DNA from: Arthrobacter pityocampae
Lineage (GTDB): Bacteria > Actinomycetota > Actinomycetes > Actinomycetales > Micrococcaceae
Length of the DNA stretch: 64,000 bases
NCBI RefSeq assembly: GCF_002927275.1
Contig: NZ_PRKW01000005.1
Location: forward strand, 62,001 to 126,000
Direction: 5' to 3'
Part shown: positions 7,914 to 17,385 of the stretch, piece after piece
How the letters are laid out: every line of letters begins with the position of its first letter
Position numbering within the stretch: the stretch's first letter is position 1
Made by a program: the position numbers and the translations under genes
Notes under the pieces: generated by a model
Told to the model about the DNA's origin: nothing
Database searches by the model: none
Seen by the model: the letters and a program-made list of their open reading frames with translations, nothing else

Positions 7914-9026
7914 ATGATCCGGTTCAAGAAGTTGGCGCGCGTCACCGCCGCGCTGACCACCCCGCTGACGGCTGAAGACTTCCTTGCGCTCTTCAACCCG
8001 GTGTACTCCTCGCGCCAGCTCCGCGGCGTCGTGACGCGGGTGGTGCACGAGACCGAGGACTCCGCCACCATCTACTTCCGCCCCGGGCATGGCTGGCATG
8101 CGCACCAGGCCGGCCAGTGGGCACGCATCGGCGTCGAACTCAACGGGGTCCGGCAATGGCGTTCCTATTCCTTGAGCACCGCCGCCGGCCATGATCCGGC
8201 CATCACCGTCAAGGACGCCGGCGCGGTGTCCCACGTCCTGGTGCGCGATACCAAACCGGGCGACGTCCTGTTCCTCGCCCCGCCCCAGGGTGACTTCGTG
8301 CTCCCCGAACACCCGCGGTCCCTGCTCATGCTCACGGCGGGTAGCGGCATCACGCCGGTCATGTCGATGATCCGCACGCTCGTCCCGCGCCGACCGGACG
8401 CCAACGTGGTGCTCATCAACTCCAACAGCACCCCGGAGACGAGCGTGTTCCGCGAGGAGCTGGACGAACTGGCGGACCAGTTCCCCAACCTGACGGTCCG
8501 CCACTGGTTCACCAGTGCCCGCGGCCGCCTGCAGTTCACCGCCCGGACCATCGCCGACCTCTGCCCGGACTGGCGGTCCCGCGCGGCCTACGCCTGCGGC
8601 CCCGAGGGATTCCTGGACGACGCCGAGGACCTCTGGCAGCGGGAGGCGGCCCTGGAGCAGTCACGCACCGTCCCTGACGTCACCACCGGAGCCGACACGC
8701 AGGGCGTGCGGACCGGCACGCTGACGATCGAGCGGTTCAGCACCGACCTCACCGCAGGCGCCGGGCACGACGGCGGCCTCGTCACCTTCGAGCAGTCCGA
8801 CCGCGAGGTGCAGGCCGACGGCGACACCCCGCTGCTGGACATCGGCGAGGACGCCGGCGTCCTCATGCCGAGCGGCTGCCGGATGGGCATCTGCCACAGC
8901 TGCCTCATCCCGCTCCGCGCCGGCGCCGTGCGCGACCTGCGCTCCGGGGAAGTGCACAACACCCCCGGCCAACTCATCCAGACCTGCGTCTCGGCAGCCG
9001 CCGGGCCCGTGAACCTCGACCTGTAA
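7914..9026 (+). CDS. ferredoxin reductase with C-terminal 2Fe-2S domain, desaturase partner
   Basis: 370 residues in three parts. The FAD-binding barrel has RSYS at 83-86. The NAD(P)H-binding domain has GSGITP at 143-148 and ends at CGPEGFLDDAE. A plant-type [2Fe-2S] domain uses C322, C327, C330 and C358 (CRMGICHSC). It passes electrons from NADPH to the diiron desaturase encoded 20 bp downstream. This is the same pairing as the Rv3230c/DesA3 stearoyl-CoA desaturase of mycobacteria (family knowledge). Apparently leaderless. Confidence 0.9.
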   Translation: MIRFKKLARVTAALTTPLTAEDFLALFNPVYSSRQLRGVVTRVVHETEDSATIYFRPGHGWHAHQAGQWARIGVELNGVRQWRSYSLSTAAGHDPAITVKDAGAVSHVLVRDTKPGDVLFLAPPQGDFVLPEHPRSLLMLTAGSGITPVMSMIRTLVPRRPDANVVLINSNSTPETSVFREELDELADQFPNLTVRHWFTSARGRLQFTARTIADLCPDWRSRAAYACGPEGFLDDAEDLWQREAALEQSRTVPDVTTGADTQGVRTGTLTIERFSTDLTAGAGHDGGLVTFEQSDREVQADGDTPLLDIGEDAGVLMPSGCRMGICHSCLIPLRAGAVRDLRSGEVHNTPGQLIQTCVSAAAGPVNLDL

Positions 9027-9046
9027 TCCCCAACGGAGGAGTCATC

Positions 9047-10192
9047 ATGACCACCACAGTGACCCGCCCGGGTGCCCTCGCGGCATCCGGCCACCCCATG
9101 GTCCGCCCCGATGCCGCCAAGCACCTGACGGATGCGCAGGTCGAGGAGCTCGGCCGCGAACTCGACGCCGTCCGCGACGAGATCCTCGCCAAGCGGGGAG
9201 CCAGCGACGCCGCGTACATCCGCCGCGTCATCAAGCTCCAGCGGTCCCTCGAGTTCGCCGGCCGCGGCACCCTCCTGTTCAGCAAGTACAAGCCGGCCTG
9301 GTTCGCCGGCACGGCCATGCTGAGCCTCGCCAAGATCATGGAGAACATGGAGATCGGGCACAACGTGCTGCACGGCCAGTGGGACTGGATGCGCGATCCG
9401 GACATCCACTCCACCACCTGGGAGTGGGACTTCGTCACCCCGGCGCGCTCCTGGCAGCACACCCACAACGACCTGCACCACCGTTGGACCAACGTGATCG
9501 GCAAGGACAGGGACGTCGGATACAACCTGCTCCGCATGGACCCCGACCAGCCCTGGAAGCCCTTCAATCTGGGCAACCCGCTGTACAACGCCATCCTGGC
9601 GCCCATCTTCGAGTGGGGCATCGCCCTGTACGACCTCGAGATCCCGGAGTACAAGGAGGGACTGAAGTCCAAGGCGGACATGAACCGCGACCTCAAGGCC
9701 GTCGGCGTGAAGGTCGTCAAGCAGTTCTCCAAGGACTACGCGGCCACCCCCGCCGTCGCCATGCTGACCGGCTCGGGCAAGCAGGCCCTCTACGGGACGC
9801 TCGCCGCCAACGCCATCCGCAACTTCTGGGCGCACGCCGTCATCTTCTGCGGCCACTTCCCCGAGGGCACGGACACGTTCACGGAGGAGGAGGTGGACGG
9901 CGAGACCCGCGGCGACTGGTACGTCCGGCAGATGATCGGCTCGGCGAACATCTCCGGCTCGAAGCTCATGCACTTCATGACGGGCAACCTGTCCCACCAG
10001 ATCGAGCACCACTGCTTCCCGGACCTGCCCTCCAACCGGTACGCCGAGGTGGCCGTGAAGGTCCGCGAGATCTGCACCCGCTACGGACTCCCGTACACCA
10101 CGGGTCCGCTGCCCAAGCAGGTCGGCTCCACCTGGGCGAAGATCTTCAAGCTCGCCCTGCCCAACCGGAAGCCGAAGGCCGCCACCGCCTGA
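9047..10192 (+). CDS. membrane fatty acid (acyl-CoA) desaturase
   Basis: 381 residues with the three histidine boxes of diiron membrane desaturases: GHNVLHG (H105, H109), HTHNDLHH (H138, H140, H144, H145) and HQIEHH (H317, H321, H322). Hydrophobic segments lie between them. It introduces a double bond, probably delta-9 on long acyl-CoA, to keep membranes fluid. Electrons come from the reductase encoded just upstream; the genes form an operon with a strong GGAGGAG site before this ATG. Regiospecificity is inferred from DesA3-like relatives. Confidence 0.9.
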   Translation: MTTTVTRPGALAASGHPMVRPDAAKHLTDAQVEELGRELDAVRDEILAKRGASDAAYIRRVIKLQRSLEFAGRGTLLFSKYKPAWFAGTAMLSLAKIMENMEIGHNVLHGQWDWMRDPDIHSTTWEWDFVTPARSWQHTHNDLHHRWTNVIGKDRDVGYNLLRMDPDQPWKPFNLGNPLYNAILAPIFEWGIALYDLEIPEYKEGLKSKADMNRDLKAVGVKVVKQFSKDYAATPAVAMLTGSGKQALYGTLAANAIRNFWAHAVIFCGHFPEGTDTFTEEEVDGETRGDWYVRQMIGSANISGSKLMHFMTGNLSHQIEHHCFPDLPSNRYAEVAVKVREICTRYGLPYTTGPLPKQVGSTWAKIFKLALPNRKPKAATA

Positions 10193-10218
10193 CATTCCCA
10201 GCTCTCCGCCGAGAGGCC

Positions 10219-10257
10219 AGAAACGACCGCCGAAACACTCTTTCGGCGGTCGTTTCT
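10219..10257. terminator. 17-bp perfect-stem terminator, bidirectional
   Basis: Arms 10219-10235 and 10241-10257, loop CACTC. The stem starts AGAAACGACC, so both ends are T-rich on the outgoing strand. It lies between the convergent desaturase and SRPBCC genes. Confidence 0.85.
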
Positions 10258-10301
10258 GCTCTCTCGACAGGAACGGCCCGACGAGGCGACGGCGGGCGGG
10301 G

Positions 10302-10802
10302 TCAGACCGCGGCGCCCTCCTCCGCGAGCAGGGCGTCCACCTGCCCGATGGCGCCCTTCAGGCCCTCCTCCATGCCCATCTCGACCATCTGGTTCAGCTG
10401 GTCGAGCGACTCGAACCCGGTGACCAGGGTCATGCGGGTCCGTCCGCCGAGGTCCTCGAGCGTGACGACGGCGTGGGTCCGGCCGAGTTCGTCCACCGGC
10501 TCGCGCTGTTCGTTCGCGAAGCCGTCGTCGAAGGTGAGGCGCGTGGGCGCATCGATGCCGGTGATGAGCCACCAGCCATGCGCCTTCTCGCCGTCGGGCC
10601 CCGTCATGTAGTACTCCGCGCGACCGCCGACCACGAAGTCGTAGGTGTCGAACGTCGCGGGCCACGTGGGCGGACCCCACCACCGCTCGAGCTGGCGGGG
10701 GTCCTCCCAGATGCGCCAGACGCGCTTCACGTCGGCGTCGAACTCGGCGACGAGCCGGAAGTTGAGTTCCTGTGTGTCCTTCTCAGCGCTGATGACCGCC
10801 AT
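10302..10802 (-). CDS. SRPBCC (AHSA1-like) domain protein
   Basis: 166 residues of the START/SRPBCC fold: VAEFDADVKRVWRIWEDPRQ with the ERWWGPPTWPAT motif near residues 39-50, then HGWWLITGIDAPTRLTFDDG. Proteins of this AHSA1-like group bind hydrophobic ligands in a deep cavity; the substrate is not known. It follows the ArsR regulator gene by 12 bp, the standard ArsR-SRPBCC pair, and is surely co-transcribed and controlled by it. Confidence 0.85.
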   Translation of the reverse strand: MAVISAEKDTQELNFRLVAEFDADVKRVWRIWEDPRQLERWWGPPTWPATFDTYDFVVGGRAEYYMTGPDGEKAHGWWLITGIDAPTRLTFDDGFANEQREPVDELGRTHAVVTLEDLGGRTRMTLVTGFESLDQLNQMVEMGMEEGLKGAIGQVDALLAEEGAAV

Positions 10803-10814
10803 GATGCTGCCTTC

Positions 10815-11159
10815 CTAGGTTCGATCCTCGTCTTCGCCGAGGATGTCCTCGATCCGGTCGACGCGCTGCCGCCAGATCCTCTCGTAGTCGTCGAGCAGGC
10901 GCCGTGCCCTCTGCACGCCGTCGACCTCTCCGCGCACGATCTGCTCCCGTCCGCGCTTCTCCTTGGAGACGAGCGAGGCCCTCTCCAGCACCGCGACGTG
11001 TTTCTGGACCGCCGCGAAGCTCATGTCGTACTGCTCGGCCAGACCGGATACCGAGTACTCGGCAACCAGGACGCGCGCCACGATGTCCCTCCGCGTCGCA
11101 TCGGCGAGCGCCTGGAACAGGCGGTCCACTTCGTCCTGCCTCAACGTTTCTACAACCAT
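10815..11159 (-). CDS. ArsR-family transcriptional regulator
   Basis: 114 residues, a winged helix of the ArsR/SmtB family with recognition region LAEQYDMSFAAVQKHVAVLE at about 40-59. No metal-binding cysteine pair (such as ELCVCDL) is visible, so it likely senses something other than metal or acts as a simple repressor. The start codon lies inside an 18-bp inverted repeat and TAACGT (the -10) is 8 nt upstream, so the gene looks leaderless and self-repressed. Paired with the SRPBCC gene downstream. Confidence 0.87.
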   Translation of the reverse strand: MVVETLRQDEVDRLFQALADATRRDIVARVLVAEYSVSGLAEQYDMSFAAVQKHVAVLERASLVSKEKRGREQIVRGEVDGVQRARRLLDDYERIWRQRVDRIEDILGEDEDRT

Positions 11160-11168
11160 GTGGTTGTA
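11151..11168. promoter_or_regulatory. ArsR operator overlapping the start codon
   Basis: Arms TACAACCA and TGGTTGTA separated by TG, a perfect 8+2+8 inverted repeat. It covers the space from the -10 hexamer (11168-11173, minus strand) to the ATG at 11159-11157. Bound regulator would block transcription start directly. Confidence 0.7.
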
Positions 11169-11261
11169 CGTTACGCCCGGCGTCGGGAGGGGTCAAGGCT
11201 TCCGGTCGACGGCGTGACATCGATTATGGCGGGGCCTCCGCGAGCCTGTAAGACTTGGCCC

Positions 11262-13343
11262 ATGACCCGCGGAATATATGTGAGCGCCATGACCAACGGC
11301 TCCGGCAAGTCCCTGATCTCCCTGGGCCTGGCCGATATGCTGCACCGGCACGCCGACCGCGTCGGTTTCTTCCGGCCGATCGTCGAGGGCGGCGATCCCA
11401 CCGCGGATCCCATGGTCCGCCTGATGCAGCGCGCGTTCGACCTCCCCGAGACCCGGGCCCGCGGCGGCCTCACCCGTGCCGAGGCCCGCGCTCTGCTCGT
11501 CACGGGCGACCGCGCCGAGATCGACGCCCGCTGCGTCGCGATCTACAGCGAGATCGCCGCGGAGTGCGACGTCGTCATCGTCGAGGGCACCGATCTCTCC
11601 GGCAACGATGCCGCCGTCGAGTTCGACCTCAACGCACGCCTGGCCAACAACCTCGGCGCCATGGTCCTCGCCGTCGTCAGCGCGAAGGACATGTCCGTCG
11701 AGGAGGCCGCCGACGCCGTGGACGTGGCCCGCCGCGAACTCGACGCCGCCAAGGTGTCCCTCCTCGCGATGATGGTCAACCGCGCGGCCGACGACGCCGT
11801 CACCGCCATCAGCGAGCAGGTCCGCCCCGGCCGCTCGGGCCGCCCGGTCTACGTCATCCCGGAGCTGTACGAGATCTCCCAGCCCACCGTGTCCGAGGTC
11901 GCCGTGGACCTTGGCGCCCGGCAGATCGCCGGGAACTCGAACCTCGAACGCGACGTCACCAGCGTCCGCGTCGCCGCGATGAACGTCGGCAACTTCCTGC
12001 ACCTGCTCACGGACGGCGCCCTCGTGATCGTGCCGGGCGATCGGGCGGATGTCCTGGTGGCAACCCTGGCGTCGTCGTTCTCCCCCGAGTTCCCGGTGCC
12101 CTCGGCCCTGTTCCTGACCGGCGGGCTCACCCCCGATCCCAATATCCTGGCCCTTCTCGCCCAGGCGCCGTTCCCCGTGTTCGCGCTCGACGACGACACC
12201 TACACCGTGGCCCGCCGCGTGAGTGAGGTCCGAGGGGAGATCGCGAGCGGACTGCGCCGCAAGGCCGCTGCCGCACTGGGCGCCTGGTCGCGGCAGGTGG
12301 ACGAGAACGAACTGCTCGAACGCCTCGAACTCCCCCGGCCCGTCAGCATGACCCCGCTGCGCTTCCTGCACGAACTGATCCAACGCGCCCGGGCGGAACG
12401 CAAGCACATCGTCCTCCCCGAGGGCGAGGACCTCCGGGTCCTGAAGGCCGCCGAGATCCTGCAGCGCCGCGACGTCTGCGACCTCACCGTCCTCGGACCC
12501 GAGGCGCGCGTCCGCGAACTCGCCGCCGGCCAGGGCATCGACCTCAGCGGCCTCGCCCTCGTGGACCCGGCGACGTCGGACCTGCGCGAGGAGTTCGCCA
12601 CCGAATACGTCCGCCTCCGCGCCCACAAGAACGTCTCGATGAAGGAGGCTCGCGAGCGCATGCTCGAGGGGGCATATTTCGGGACGATGATGGTGCAGCT
12701 CGGGAAGGTCGACGGCATGGTGTCCGGCGCGGCGCACACCACGGCGAACACCATCCGGCCGGCACTCGAGTTCGTGAAGACCAAGGACGGCGTGAAGATC
12801 GTCTCCTCGGTGTTCCTCATGCTGCTGCAGGACCGCGTGCTCGTGTACGGCGACTGCGCGGTCAACCCGGAGCCCGACGAGGAGCAGCTGGCGGACATCG
12901 CCGTCGCCTCCGCGGAGACGGCCGAGCAGTTCGGCGTGGAGCCGCGCATCGCCATGCTGTCCTACTCCACGGGCGAGTCGGGTTCCGGCGGTGCGGTGGA
13001 CGAGGTACGGCGCGCCACGGAGCTCGTCCGGAAGCAGCGCCCCGACCTCGCGGTCGAGGGGCCCATCCAGTACGACGCCGCCGTCGACGCCTCGGTCGCG
13101 GCCTCGAAGCTCCCCGACTCCACGGTGGCCGGCCAGGCGACGGTGTTCATCTTCCCGGACCTGAACACGGGGAACAACACCTACAAGGCCGTCCAGCAGT
13201 CCGCCGGGGCCGTCGCCGTCGGGCCCGTCCTGCAGGGCCTGCGCAAGCCCGTCAACGATCTCTCCCGCGGCTGCACCGTGGAGGACATCGTCAACACCGT
13301 GGCCATCACCGCGGTGCAGGCCCAGCAGCCCGCCGCCTCCTGA
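11262..13343 (+). CDS. pta: phosphate acetyltransferase, long form
   Basis: 693 residues. The N-terminal P-loop-like domain (SAMTNGSGKSLISLGLADML, about 8-27) and a DRTGG-type middle region precede the C-terminal PTA catalytic domain (about 360-690), with KNVSMKEARERMLEG and LSYSTGESGSGGAVDEVR visible. It converts acetyl-CoA plus phosphate to acetyl phosphate and CoA, reversibly. It stands directly before ackA. The frame is open far upstream, but ATG at 11262 is the family start and follows an AAGACT hexamer by 6 nt. Confidence 0.93.
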   Translation: MTRGIYVSAMTNGSGKSLISLGLADMLHRHADRVGFFRPIVEGGDPTADPMVRLMQRAFDLPETRARGGLTRAEARALLVTGDRAEIDARCVAIYSEIAAECDVVIVEGTDLSGNDAAVEFDLNARLANNLGAMVLAVVSAKDMSVEEAADAVDVARRELDAAKVSLLAMMVNRAADDAVTAISEQVRPGRSGRPVYVIPELYEISQPTVSEVAVDLGARQIAGNSNLERDVTSVRVAAMNVGNFLHLLTDGALVIVPGDRADVLVATLASSFSPEFPVPSALFLTGGLTPDPNILALLAQAPFPVFALDDDTYTVARRVSEVRGEIASGLRRKAAAALGAWSRQVDENELLERLELPRPVSMTPLRFLHELIQRARAERKHIVLPEGEDLRVLKAAEILQRRDVCDLTVLGPEARVRELAAGQGIDLSGLALVDPATSDLREEFATEYVRLRAHKNVSMKEARERMLEGAYFGTMMVQLGKVDGMVSGAAHTTANTIRPALEFVKTKDGVKIVSSVFLMLLQDRVLVYGDCAVNPEPDEEQLADIAVASAETAEQFGVEPRIAMLSYSTGESGSGGAVDEVRRATELVRKQRPDLAVEGPIQYDAAVDASVAASKLPDSTVAGQATVFIFPDLNTGNNTYKAVQQSAGAVAVGPVLQGLRKPVNDLSRGCTVEDIVNTVAITAVQAQQPAAS

Positions 13344-13373
13344 CCCTTCCGCCCGAATCCCTTCCGCCCGAAT
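13344..13373 (+). repeat. 15-bp tandem duplication in the pta-ackA spacer
   Basis: CCCTTCCGCCCGAAT at 13344-13358 is repeated exactly at 13359-13373, directly after the pta stop codon. Probably a slippage product without function. Confidence 0.6.
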
Positions 13374-13391
13374 CCCACTGGACAGGACCCC

Positions 13392-14519
13392 ATGATCATC
13401 CTCGTCATCAACTCCGGCTCATCCTCGCTCAAGTACCAGGTCCGGGACGGCGACGACGTCCTCGCGGAGGGCCTCGTCGAGCGCATCGGTGAGGCCGAGG
13501 TCCCCGATCACGCGGCGGCGCTCGACCGCGTGGACGGCGAGGTGTCCGCGGCCCTCGGCGACCGCGGGATCGACGCCGTCGGGCACCGCGTGGTCCACGG
13601 CGGCGAGCGTTTCAGCGAACCGGTGCTCATCGACAACGAGATCACCCGGGCCATCGAGCGCCTCAACCCCCTGGCGCCCCTGCACAACCCGGCCGCCGTC
13701 ACCGGCATCCGCGCCATCACCGACAAGTGGCCGGACATGCCGCAGGTCGCCGTGTTCGACACCGCCTTCCACCGCACGCTCCCGGAGCACGCCTGGCGCT
13801 ACGCGGTGCCGGACGAGCTGTACCGGAAGTTCGGTATCCGGCGGTACGGCTTCCACGGCACCTCGCACGCGTTCGTGGCGCGCGGCGCCGCGGAACTGCT
13901 GGGCGCTGACACGTTCACGGGCGTGATCGCGCACCTCGGCAACGGCGCCTCCGTGACCGCCGTGCGCGACGGCGAGAGCGTCGACACGTCCATGGGCTTC
14001 ACGCCCCTGGAGGGGCTGGTCATGGGGACCCGGTCGGGCGACATCGACCCGTCCATCCTGCTGTTCCTCCTCCGCGAGGGCTACACCGAACAGGACCTCG
14101 ACACCCTCCTGAACCGCAACAGCGGGCTCAAGGGCCTCGCGGGCACCAACGACATGCGCTCCGTGACCGAGGCCGCCGACGCCGGTGACCACCGGGCCCA
14201 GCGTGCGATCGACGTGGCCTCCTACCGGCTCGCGAAGTACGTGGGCGGCTACCACGTGGCGGTCGGCGGGGCGCAGGCCCTCGTGTTCACCGCGGGCATC
14301 GGCGAGAACGCGGCAGCGTTCCGCACCGCCGTCGTCGGCAAACTGGGTGCCCTCGGCCTGGAACTCGACGAGGCGAGGAACGGCGAGCGCAGCAGGGAGG
14401 CCCGGATCATCAGCACCGAGGCGTCGGCGTTCCCCGTGCTCGTGGTGCCCACCGACGAGGAGGCCGCGATCGCGGAGGCGACGGCCGCCGTCGTCGGCGC
14501 TTCCCAGCCTGCCGCGTAG
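13392..14519 (+). CDS. ackA: acetate kinase
   Basis: 375 residues of the ASKHA fold. The N-terminal [14 protein letters not shown] (phosphate loop), [21 protein letters not shown] with the catalytic aspartate, RYGFHGTSH, and [11 protein letters not shown] are all present. It makes acetate and ATP from acetyl phosphate, or the reverse to activate acetate. It pairs with pta 49 bp upstream. It is slightly shorter than the usual 395-400 residues, with the missing residues mainly in the region just after the N-terminal phosphate loop. Confidence 0.94.
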   Translation: MIILVINSGSSSLKYQVRDGDDVLAEGLVERIGEAEVPDHAAALDRVDGEVSAALGDRGIDAVGHRVVHGGERFSEPVLIDNEITRAIERLNPLAPLHNPAAVTGIRAITDKWPDMPQVAVFDTAFHRTLPEHAWRYAVPDELYRKFGIRRYGFHGTSHAFVARGAAELLGADTFTGVIAHLGNGASVTAVRDGESVDTSMGFTPLEGLVMGTRSGDIDPSILLFLLREGYTEQDLDTLLNRNSGLKGLAGTNDMRSVTEAADAGDHRAQRAIDVASYRLAKYVGGYHVAVGGAQALVFTAGIGENAAAFRTAVVGKLGALGLELDEARNGERSREARIISTEASAFPVLVVPTDEEAAIAEATAAVVGASQPAA

Positions 14520-14533
14520 GGAAGGCCGGCCCC

Positions 14534-14872
14534 GTGACGATCCTGCGCATGACCCTCCTGTTCGTGCTCGCCGCGGGGGCGGAGATCGGCGGGGCGTGGC
14601 TCATCTGGCAAGCGGTCCGTGAGGGCAGGCCGTGGTGGTGGGCCGGACTCGGGATCATGGCCCTCGGCGCCTACGGTTTCGTGGCGACCCTGCAGCCGGA
14701 TGCGAACTTCGGGCGGATCCTCGCCGCGTACGGCGGGGTGTTCGTAGCCGGGTCGCTGGCGTGGGGCGTGATCGTCGACGGCTTCCGGCCCGATCGCTGG
14801 GACCTCCTCGGCTCGGCGGTCTGCCTGGTCGGGGTGGCGCTGATCATGTTCGTGCCGCGCCCCCCAACCTGA
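14534..14872 (+). CDS. YnfA-family (UPF0060) membrane protein
   Basis: 112 residues with four hydrophobic helices. The family motif [20 protein letters not shown] is in helix 1 and [29 protein letters not shown] near the C-terminus. It resembles small multidrug-resistance (SMR) proteins in size and topology, but transport has been shown only for few members. GTG start at 14534, 14 bp after ackA. Confidence 0.87.
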   Translation: MTILRMTLLFVLAAGAEIGGAWLIWQAVREGRPWWWAGLGIMALGAYGFVATLQPDANFGRILAAYGGVFVAGSLAWGVIVDGFRPDRWDLLGSAVCLVGVALIMFVPRPPT

Positions 14873-15007
14873 CCGCGGGGCCATGCCGGCCGGTGATCGG
14901 CGCTTCCTCCCCCTGGAGCGGTCCGTTCGGTGGGAGGAATACCTACAGCCCCACGGACACAGCCCGGACAGTGGGCAACAACGTCCCAGGACGCAGGGCT
15001 CCCGGCG

Positions 15008-15319
15008 CTACGCCGCACCCAGTAGCCGCGCCACGCCGGCGGCGAACGCCCCGACCGCGACCACCACGAGGAACGGCGCCCGCAGCCACAGGGCGACGGC
15101 GGCCGCCGCCAGTGCCACGACCCGGGCGTCGACGACGAGGCCCTGACCCGACGCGAACGTGTTGGTCGCGGTCAGGGCGGCGAGCAGACCGATGGTGAGC
15201 GACCCGGCGACGCGCAGCATCCGCGGATTGTCGAGCATCCGCGCAGGGACGAGGAAGCCGAGGAACTTCGTGGCGATCGACACCGCGCACGCGAGCAGGA
15301 CCCACCCCCACAGGCTCAT
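15008..15319 (-). CDS. azlD: AzlD-domain branched-chain amino acid transporter subunit
   Basis: 103 residues, about four hydrophobic helices; family segments FLGFLVPARMLDNPRMLRV and the C-terminal AAAAVALWLRAPFLVVV are visible. AzlD is the small partner of AzlC in LIV-E-type exporters that remove branched-chain amino acids or analogues. Its start overlaps the azlC stop by four bases (ATGA), indicating translational coupling. Confidence 0.85.
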   Translation of the reverse strand: MSLWGWVLLACAVSIATKFLGFLVPARMLDNPRMLRVAGSLTIGLLAALTATNTFASGQGLVVDARVVALAAAAVALWLRAPFLVVVAVGAFAAGVARLLGAA

Positions 15320-16068
15320 GCGGTCCCCTGCCCCGAACCGGCAGAGCCCGGGCCGGCATGCCCCGAGGGGTAGGGCTCGACGTCGGGCTCGAGGCCTTCC
15401 GTCGCCGGGCCGAGGCCCGAGAGCCCGAGCACGGCGGCGACGACGGCCGCGAGCAGGATCGGCACGCCCGGCGGGACGAGCGGCACGGCGATGAGCGTGA
15501 CGACGGCGCACACGACGGCGATCGCCGCCGGCTCGCGCGAGCGGATGCGCGGCCACAGCAGGCCCAGGAACGCGGCGACCGCGGCGCCGTCGAGCCCCCA
15601 GCGGGCGGGATCGCCCATCGCGTTGCCCGCCAGCGCCCCCACGAGCGTGAAGAGGTTCCACAGCACGAAGACGCCGATCCCGGCGGCCCAGAACCCGCGG
15701 CGCTGCTCGTCCGGGTCGGTCTGGCCCGTCGCCGTGGCCACGGACTCGTCGATGGTGAGGTGCGCAGCCGGCAGCTTCCGCCAGCGGGACGGCCGGAGCA
15801 GCACGTTGACCTGCATGCCGTACACGCCGTTGCGGATCCCCAGCAGGGCAGCGGCCGACATCGCCGAGACGCCGCTCCCCCCGCCGGCGATCACGCCGAT
15901 GAACGCGAACTGTGACCCACCACTGAAGAGCAGGAGGCTGAGCGCCATGGTCTGGAGGAGGTCCAGGCCCGCCGCCACGGACAGCGCGCCGAAGGACAGC
16001 CCGTACAGGCCGGTCGCGATCGCGACGGAGAAGGCCACACGGACGGCCGGAGATCGGAGAAGCACCAC
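15316..16068 (-). CDS. azlC: AzlC-family branched-chain amino acid exporter
   Basis: 250 residues, six to eight hydrophobic helices. Hallmarks are FSGGSQFAFIGVIAGGGS and the GIRNGVYGMQVNVLL region in the first half. The C-terminal 25 residues are a polar tail rich in Pro, Gly and Ser. It works with AzlD as an exporter of branched-chain amino acids. GTG start at 16068 is supported by TAGCCT (16075-16080, minus strand) 6 nt upstream, so the operon is leaderless. Divergent from the dehydrogenase gene. Confidence 0.85.
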   Translation of the reverse strand: MVLLRSPAVRVAFSVAIATGLYGLSFGALSVAAGLDLLQTMALSLLLFSGGSQFAFIGVIAGGGSGVSAMSAAALLGIRNGVYGMQVNVLLRPSRWRKLPAAHLTIDESVATATGQTDPDEQRRGFWAAGIGVFVLWNLFTLVGALAGNAMGDPARWGLDGAAVAAFLGLLWPRIRSREPAAIAVVCAVVTLIAVPLVPPGVPILLAAVVAAVLGLSGLGPATEGLEPDVEPYPSGHAGPGSAGSGQGTA

Positions 16069-16166
16069 CTGACAAGGCTAGGCGACCGCGGGCTCCGACT
16101 TTCCATTCCGGGCGAAGGGGTGAATAGTGGGAAGGGAAGCCTACTTACTACCCGGAGGAGCACTAC

Positions 16167-17357
16167 ATGAAGGCAGTGACATGGCAGGGCAAGCGCAACA
16201 TCAGCGTGGAGAACGTCCCTGATCCCACGATCCAGGAACCCACGGACGCGATCGTGCGCATCACCTCGACCGCCATCTGCGGCTCGGACCTGCACCTCTA
16301 CGAGGTGCTCGGCCCCTACATGCACAAGGGCGACATTCTCGGCCACGAGCCGATGGGCATCGTCGAGGAGGTGGGCTCCGGCATCACCAACCTGAAGGTC
16401 GGCGACCGCGTCGTCATCCCGTTCAACATCTCCTGCGGCTACTGCTTCATGTGCACGCGCGGCCTGCAGTCGCAGTGCGAGACCACCCAGGTGCACTCGA
16501 AGGGCTCCGGCGCGTCCCTGTTCGGCTTCTCCGAGCTGTACGGGTCCGTGCCCGGCGGCCAGGCGGAGTTCCTGCGCGTCCCGTTCGCCGACTACGGTGC
16601 GGTCAAGGTCGGCGCCGAACTGCCGGATGAGCGCTACCTCTACCTCTCGGACATCCTTCCCACGGCCTGGCAGGGCGTGCAGTACGCGGACGTCCCCAAG
16701 GACGGCGTCCTCACGGTGTACGGCCTCGGGCCGGTGGGCCAGTTCGCCGCACGCATCGGCCGGCACCTCGGCCACCGCGTGATCGCCGTCGAGCCGGTTC
16801 CCGAACGCCGCGAGATGGCCAAACGCCATGGCATCGAGACCCTCGACTTCACGAAGGACACCGCGGAGGAACTGCGCAGCATGACCGACGGGCGCGGCCC
16901 CGACGCGATCGTGGACGCCGTCGGCATGGAGGCCCACGGATCCCCCGTCGGTGCCTTCGCCCAGAACGCCGTGGGCGTCCTGCCGGACAAGATGGCCCAG
17001 AAGATCATGGAGACCGGTGGCAGTGACCGCATGAGCGTGCTGCACTCCGCGGTCGACGCCGTCCGCCGCGGCGGAACCATCTCCCTCAGCGGGGTGTACG
17101 GCGGCATGGCGAGCCCCATGCCGCTCATGACCATGTTCGACAAGCAGATCCAGTTCCGCATGGGCCAGTGCAACGTCCGGAGCTGGACGGACGAGCTCCT
17201 CCCGATCGTCGAGGATCCCTCGGACCCCCTGGGCGTCATGGACCTCATGACCCACGAGGTCTCGATCGACGAGGCACCGGAGGCGTACAAGCACTTCCAG
17301 AAGAAGACGGACGGCACCATCAAGGTGGTCCTCAAGCCCCAGGGCGTCACGCTCTAG
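16167..17357 (+). CDS. zinc-dependent alcohol dehydrogenase, formaldehyde-dehydrogenase-like
   Basis: 396 residues, medium-chain dehydrogenase/reductase. The catalytic zinc site is visible as CGSDLH (C38) and GHEPMGIVEEVG (H58, E59). Structural zinc cysteines are CGYCFMC...C at about 93-107, and the Rossmann motif is VYGLGPVGQFAA at about 188-199. The long insertion after AVGMEAHGSPVG is typical of the glutathione-independent formaldehyde dehydrogenase group. The substrate (an alcohol or aldehyde) is not certain. Strong GGAGGAG site; monocistronic with its own terminator. Confidence 0.85.
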   Translation: MKAVTWQGKRNISVENVPDPTIQEPTDAIVRITSTAICGSDLHLYEVLGPYMHKGDILGHEPMGIVEEVGSGITNLKVGDRVVIPFNISCGYCFMCTRGLQSQCETTQVHSKGSGASLFGFSELYGSVPGGQAEFLRVPFADYGAVKVGAELPDERYLYLSDILPTAWQGVQYADVPKDGVLTVYGLGPVGQFAARIGRHLGHRVIAVEPVPERREMAKRHGIETLDFTKDTAEELRSMTDGRGPDAIVDAVGMEAHGSPVGAFAQNAVGVLPDKMAQKIMETGGSDRMSVLHSAVDAVRRGGTISLSGVYGGMASPMPLMTMFDKQIQFRMGQCNVRSWTDELLPIVEDPSDPLGVMDLMTHEVSIDEAPEAYKHFQKKTDGTIKVVLKPQGVTL

Positions 17358-17385
17358 CGGCCCATCTGGACGAGTACGACGGCGG

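Noticed and set aside
13344-13373. Tandem 15-bp repeat considered as a regulatory site for ackA
   Set aside because: It starts directly after the pta stop inside an operon with no promoter signal; simple duplication explains it.
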